Source: Peromyscus leucopus | Taxonomy: Eukaryota > Chordata > Mammalia > Rodentia > Cricetidae | DNA length: 64,000 bases | Reading direction: 5' to 3' | Assembly (NCBI RefSeq): GCF_004664715.2 | Contig: NC_051071.1 | Coordinates: forward strand, 36,751,530 to 36,815,529 | In this document: piece after piece, positions 62,331-64,000 of the stretch | Layout: the number at the start of each line of letters is the position of its first letter | Position numbering within the stretch: the stretch's first letter is position 1 | The notes under the pieces: model-generated | Seen by the model: only the letters and a program-made list of their open reading frames with translations | What the model was told of the DNA's origin: nothing | The model's database searches: none | Made by a program: the position numbers and the translations under genes

Positions 62331-63680
62331 ACTTTTTATTTTCAGTCAGTTAACCAGGCACCCAAATTGAGTTCATACAGTATGTACAACTGGCAATATC
62401 TAGAGTGATGCCTGTGCAGTATTGATGAGTTCTAGGAAGAAGGTATTTTGGATGTGGGACCAGGGATTTGGTTGCAAATGACTTAGAGCAATTGTTGGGA
62501 AATTTTATTATAGAGTAATAAAGACTTGGCAGCCTATTCAGGTTTGGAAAGTTGTTTTGTACTCAATAAAACTTTTCACATACTTCTCAAACTCCTTATA
62601 GCTTCAAGGATCTAGGAATTTATAAGTGGTATGTTAAATTTATTTCCGGGGAGAAAAAAAGTTTGCGTAGTTTATAATGAGTTTAATTAAGTGAGTCTCT
62701 TGTCACCCTGTTTAGACAATCAAGGTAAATATCTTTACCTGAGCTAGCAAAACTCATCATGAATAATGGCTCATAACAGACAATGCTTGCGATTTTTAAT
62801 TACACAACAAGATAATATAGGTGTGTGATAATTATTCTTCTCAAATGGTGTTCCATTAATTTCAAAGCTTGATGTGTAGTAATGACACTCATGGTTTACA
62901 CCGATGTTATTTGGAGGACTTCTTGTTCTTCAGTGCACCTTGACAACTCTTTCAGAAATGTACCAATTTTCCAGCCTAAGTTTATCAAGCAGAGAGATTT
63001 GGCGAACAAAATAATGAAATCAGAGTGTTTGAAGTTGAATGTCAGCTTTTTCAAAGATTAACGCTGTGGCCTTGAGCCAGTCAACACTTCTGTGTCTCAG
63101 TCTTCTCGTCCATAAATAATAGCAATACTAGTATGTACTTTGTAGAACCATCATGAAGTTTAAATGAGATATTACATATGCAAAGAGTTTATAACAGTCA
63201 CAGGAACTCATTAAACATTTAGTGAATATTAATTATCTTTTTGTTCTAATGCTTGGGTTTCAACTAATGGTTTGATCAACTCTCTCTTGAGCAATGATAA
63301 CATCCCAGGCTTGAGTAGCAAAATCAGTTTGTTGGGATTCTTTCTTCCCACTGAAACTCTACCCCATCTGGATTCAAACACAAGGGGTGGCAGTAGTCTA
63401 ATGCATTTGAATACACAGTCCATGGCATTGCCGTTCTAGTAAGGTAGATCTATATGTGTGAATAATAGTCTCTGTCACTGAGTCCTCTAAGACTAGGAGT
63501 GGAACTTAGTGGTAGAAGATGTATTTACCCCATGAAAGGCCTTGGGTTCAAGCACCCTGTCCCCTCAAAAATATCAGCGACAATAGTCCAGTTCACAATT
63601 TTCCCTAATAACTGCATTGAAAATTGTTATATAGTAGTCTGGAAGGTGAAATACATTTATTATATAGTAACTTATACATT

Positions 63681-63840
63681 TTTTTTTTTTTTTGGTTTTT
63701 CGAGACAGGGTTTCCCCGTGTAGCTTTGTGCCTTTCCTGGGACTCACTTGGTAGCCCAGGCTGGCCTCGAACTCACAGAGATCTGCCTGCCTCTGCCTCC
63801 CGAGTGCTGGGATTAAAGGCATGCGCCACCACTGCCCAGC
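63681..63840 (-). mobile_element. B1 SINE with 13-bp TSD
   Basis: A T-run, then GGTTTTTCGAGACAGGGTTT, ending CACCACTGCCCAGC. TAACTTATACATT is repeated exactly at 63,668-63,680 and 63,841-63,853. Confidence 0.92.
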
Positions 63841-64000
63841 TAACTTATACATTCTTTACCATTTAATTTAATCTTCATATTCAGAGAAGTCATATATATG
63901 CCTCAAGTGCTTCATATATGATGGCTACACAGAGGATATTTGTAGACATGTTCTTCTGACTTGGTATTATTCATTCATCTCTTTAATAGCTGCTAACTGG

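Larger units (their letters stand above)
60477..63667. other. KCNIP4 intron reaching the right edge
   Basis: Apart from the microsatellite and the B4 listed, nothing is recognised. The preceding KCNIP4 exon (the one ending before the split Asp codon) is not in the window. Confidence 0.55.

Noticed and set aside
60477..64000. Search for the next upstream KCNIP4 exon (EF-hand 1 region)
   Set aside because: No minus-strand sequence encoding the expected preceding residues with splice sites was found; the exon must lie outside the window.

Overview
The window is mammalian nuclear DNA from a muroid rodent, most likely a cricetid (hamster, vole or deer-mouse group). The evidence is B1, B3 and B4 SINEs with target-site duplications, rodent L1 3' ends, many (CA)n/(CT)n microsatellites, and LTR families that I associate with cricetids. 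Two protein genes are recognisable from exon translations, and both have consistent splice sites and phases. They lie tail to tail, as PACRGL and KCNIP4 do on human 4p15.

PACRGL (+ strand) starts in the only CpG island, about 21,560-21,920. Its eight coding exons between 24,365 and 34,025 join without a frame break into a 248-residue protein of the PACRG (ParcG) family. The promoter has a perfect palindromic RFX X-box, an inverted CCAAT box and a palindromic CRE within 77 bp, which suits a ciliary gene. Poly(A) signals lie at 34,217 and 34,683.

KCNIP4 (- strand, 3' part only) supplies its last five coding exons at 60,406-60,476, 45,248-45,355, 42,966-43,070, 42,294-42,356 and 38,168-38,215. 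They encode EF-hands 2-4 and the C terminus of the Kv4 channel-interacting protein. A 3' UTR of about 1.4 kb runs to poly(A) signals near 36,765. The 5' exons lie beyond the right edge.

Region by region: 1-21.5 kb is intergenic, with SINEs, a decayed ERV-L-like gag remnant on the minus strand (6.7-8.8 kb), three LTRs and an antisense L1 3' end. 21.5-34.7 kb is PACRGL. 34.7-36.7 kb is the gap between the two gene tails, mostly filled by a short LTR element with primer-binding site and polypurine tract but no visible genes. 36.7-64 kb is the 3' UTR and introns of KCNIP4, holding a second copy of that LTR element, an L1 3' end, nested B1s, a 37-bp-period degenerate minisatellite (49.7-50.6 kb) and an unidentified coding-like block interrupted by a minus-strand LTR (50.6-51.8 kb).

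I found no bacterial-type system, CRISPR array, tRNA or rRNA gene. Nothing here is a clear undescribed system. The items most worth a second look are the PACRGL promoter, a possible in-frame cassette exon of PACRGL, and the gene-less LTR family at the convergent gene ends.
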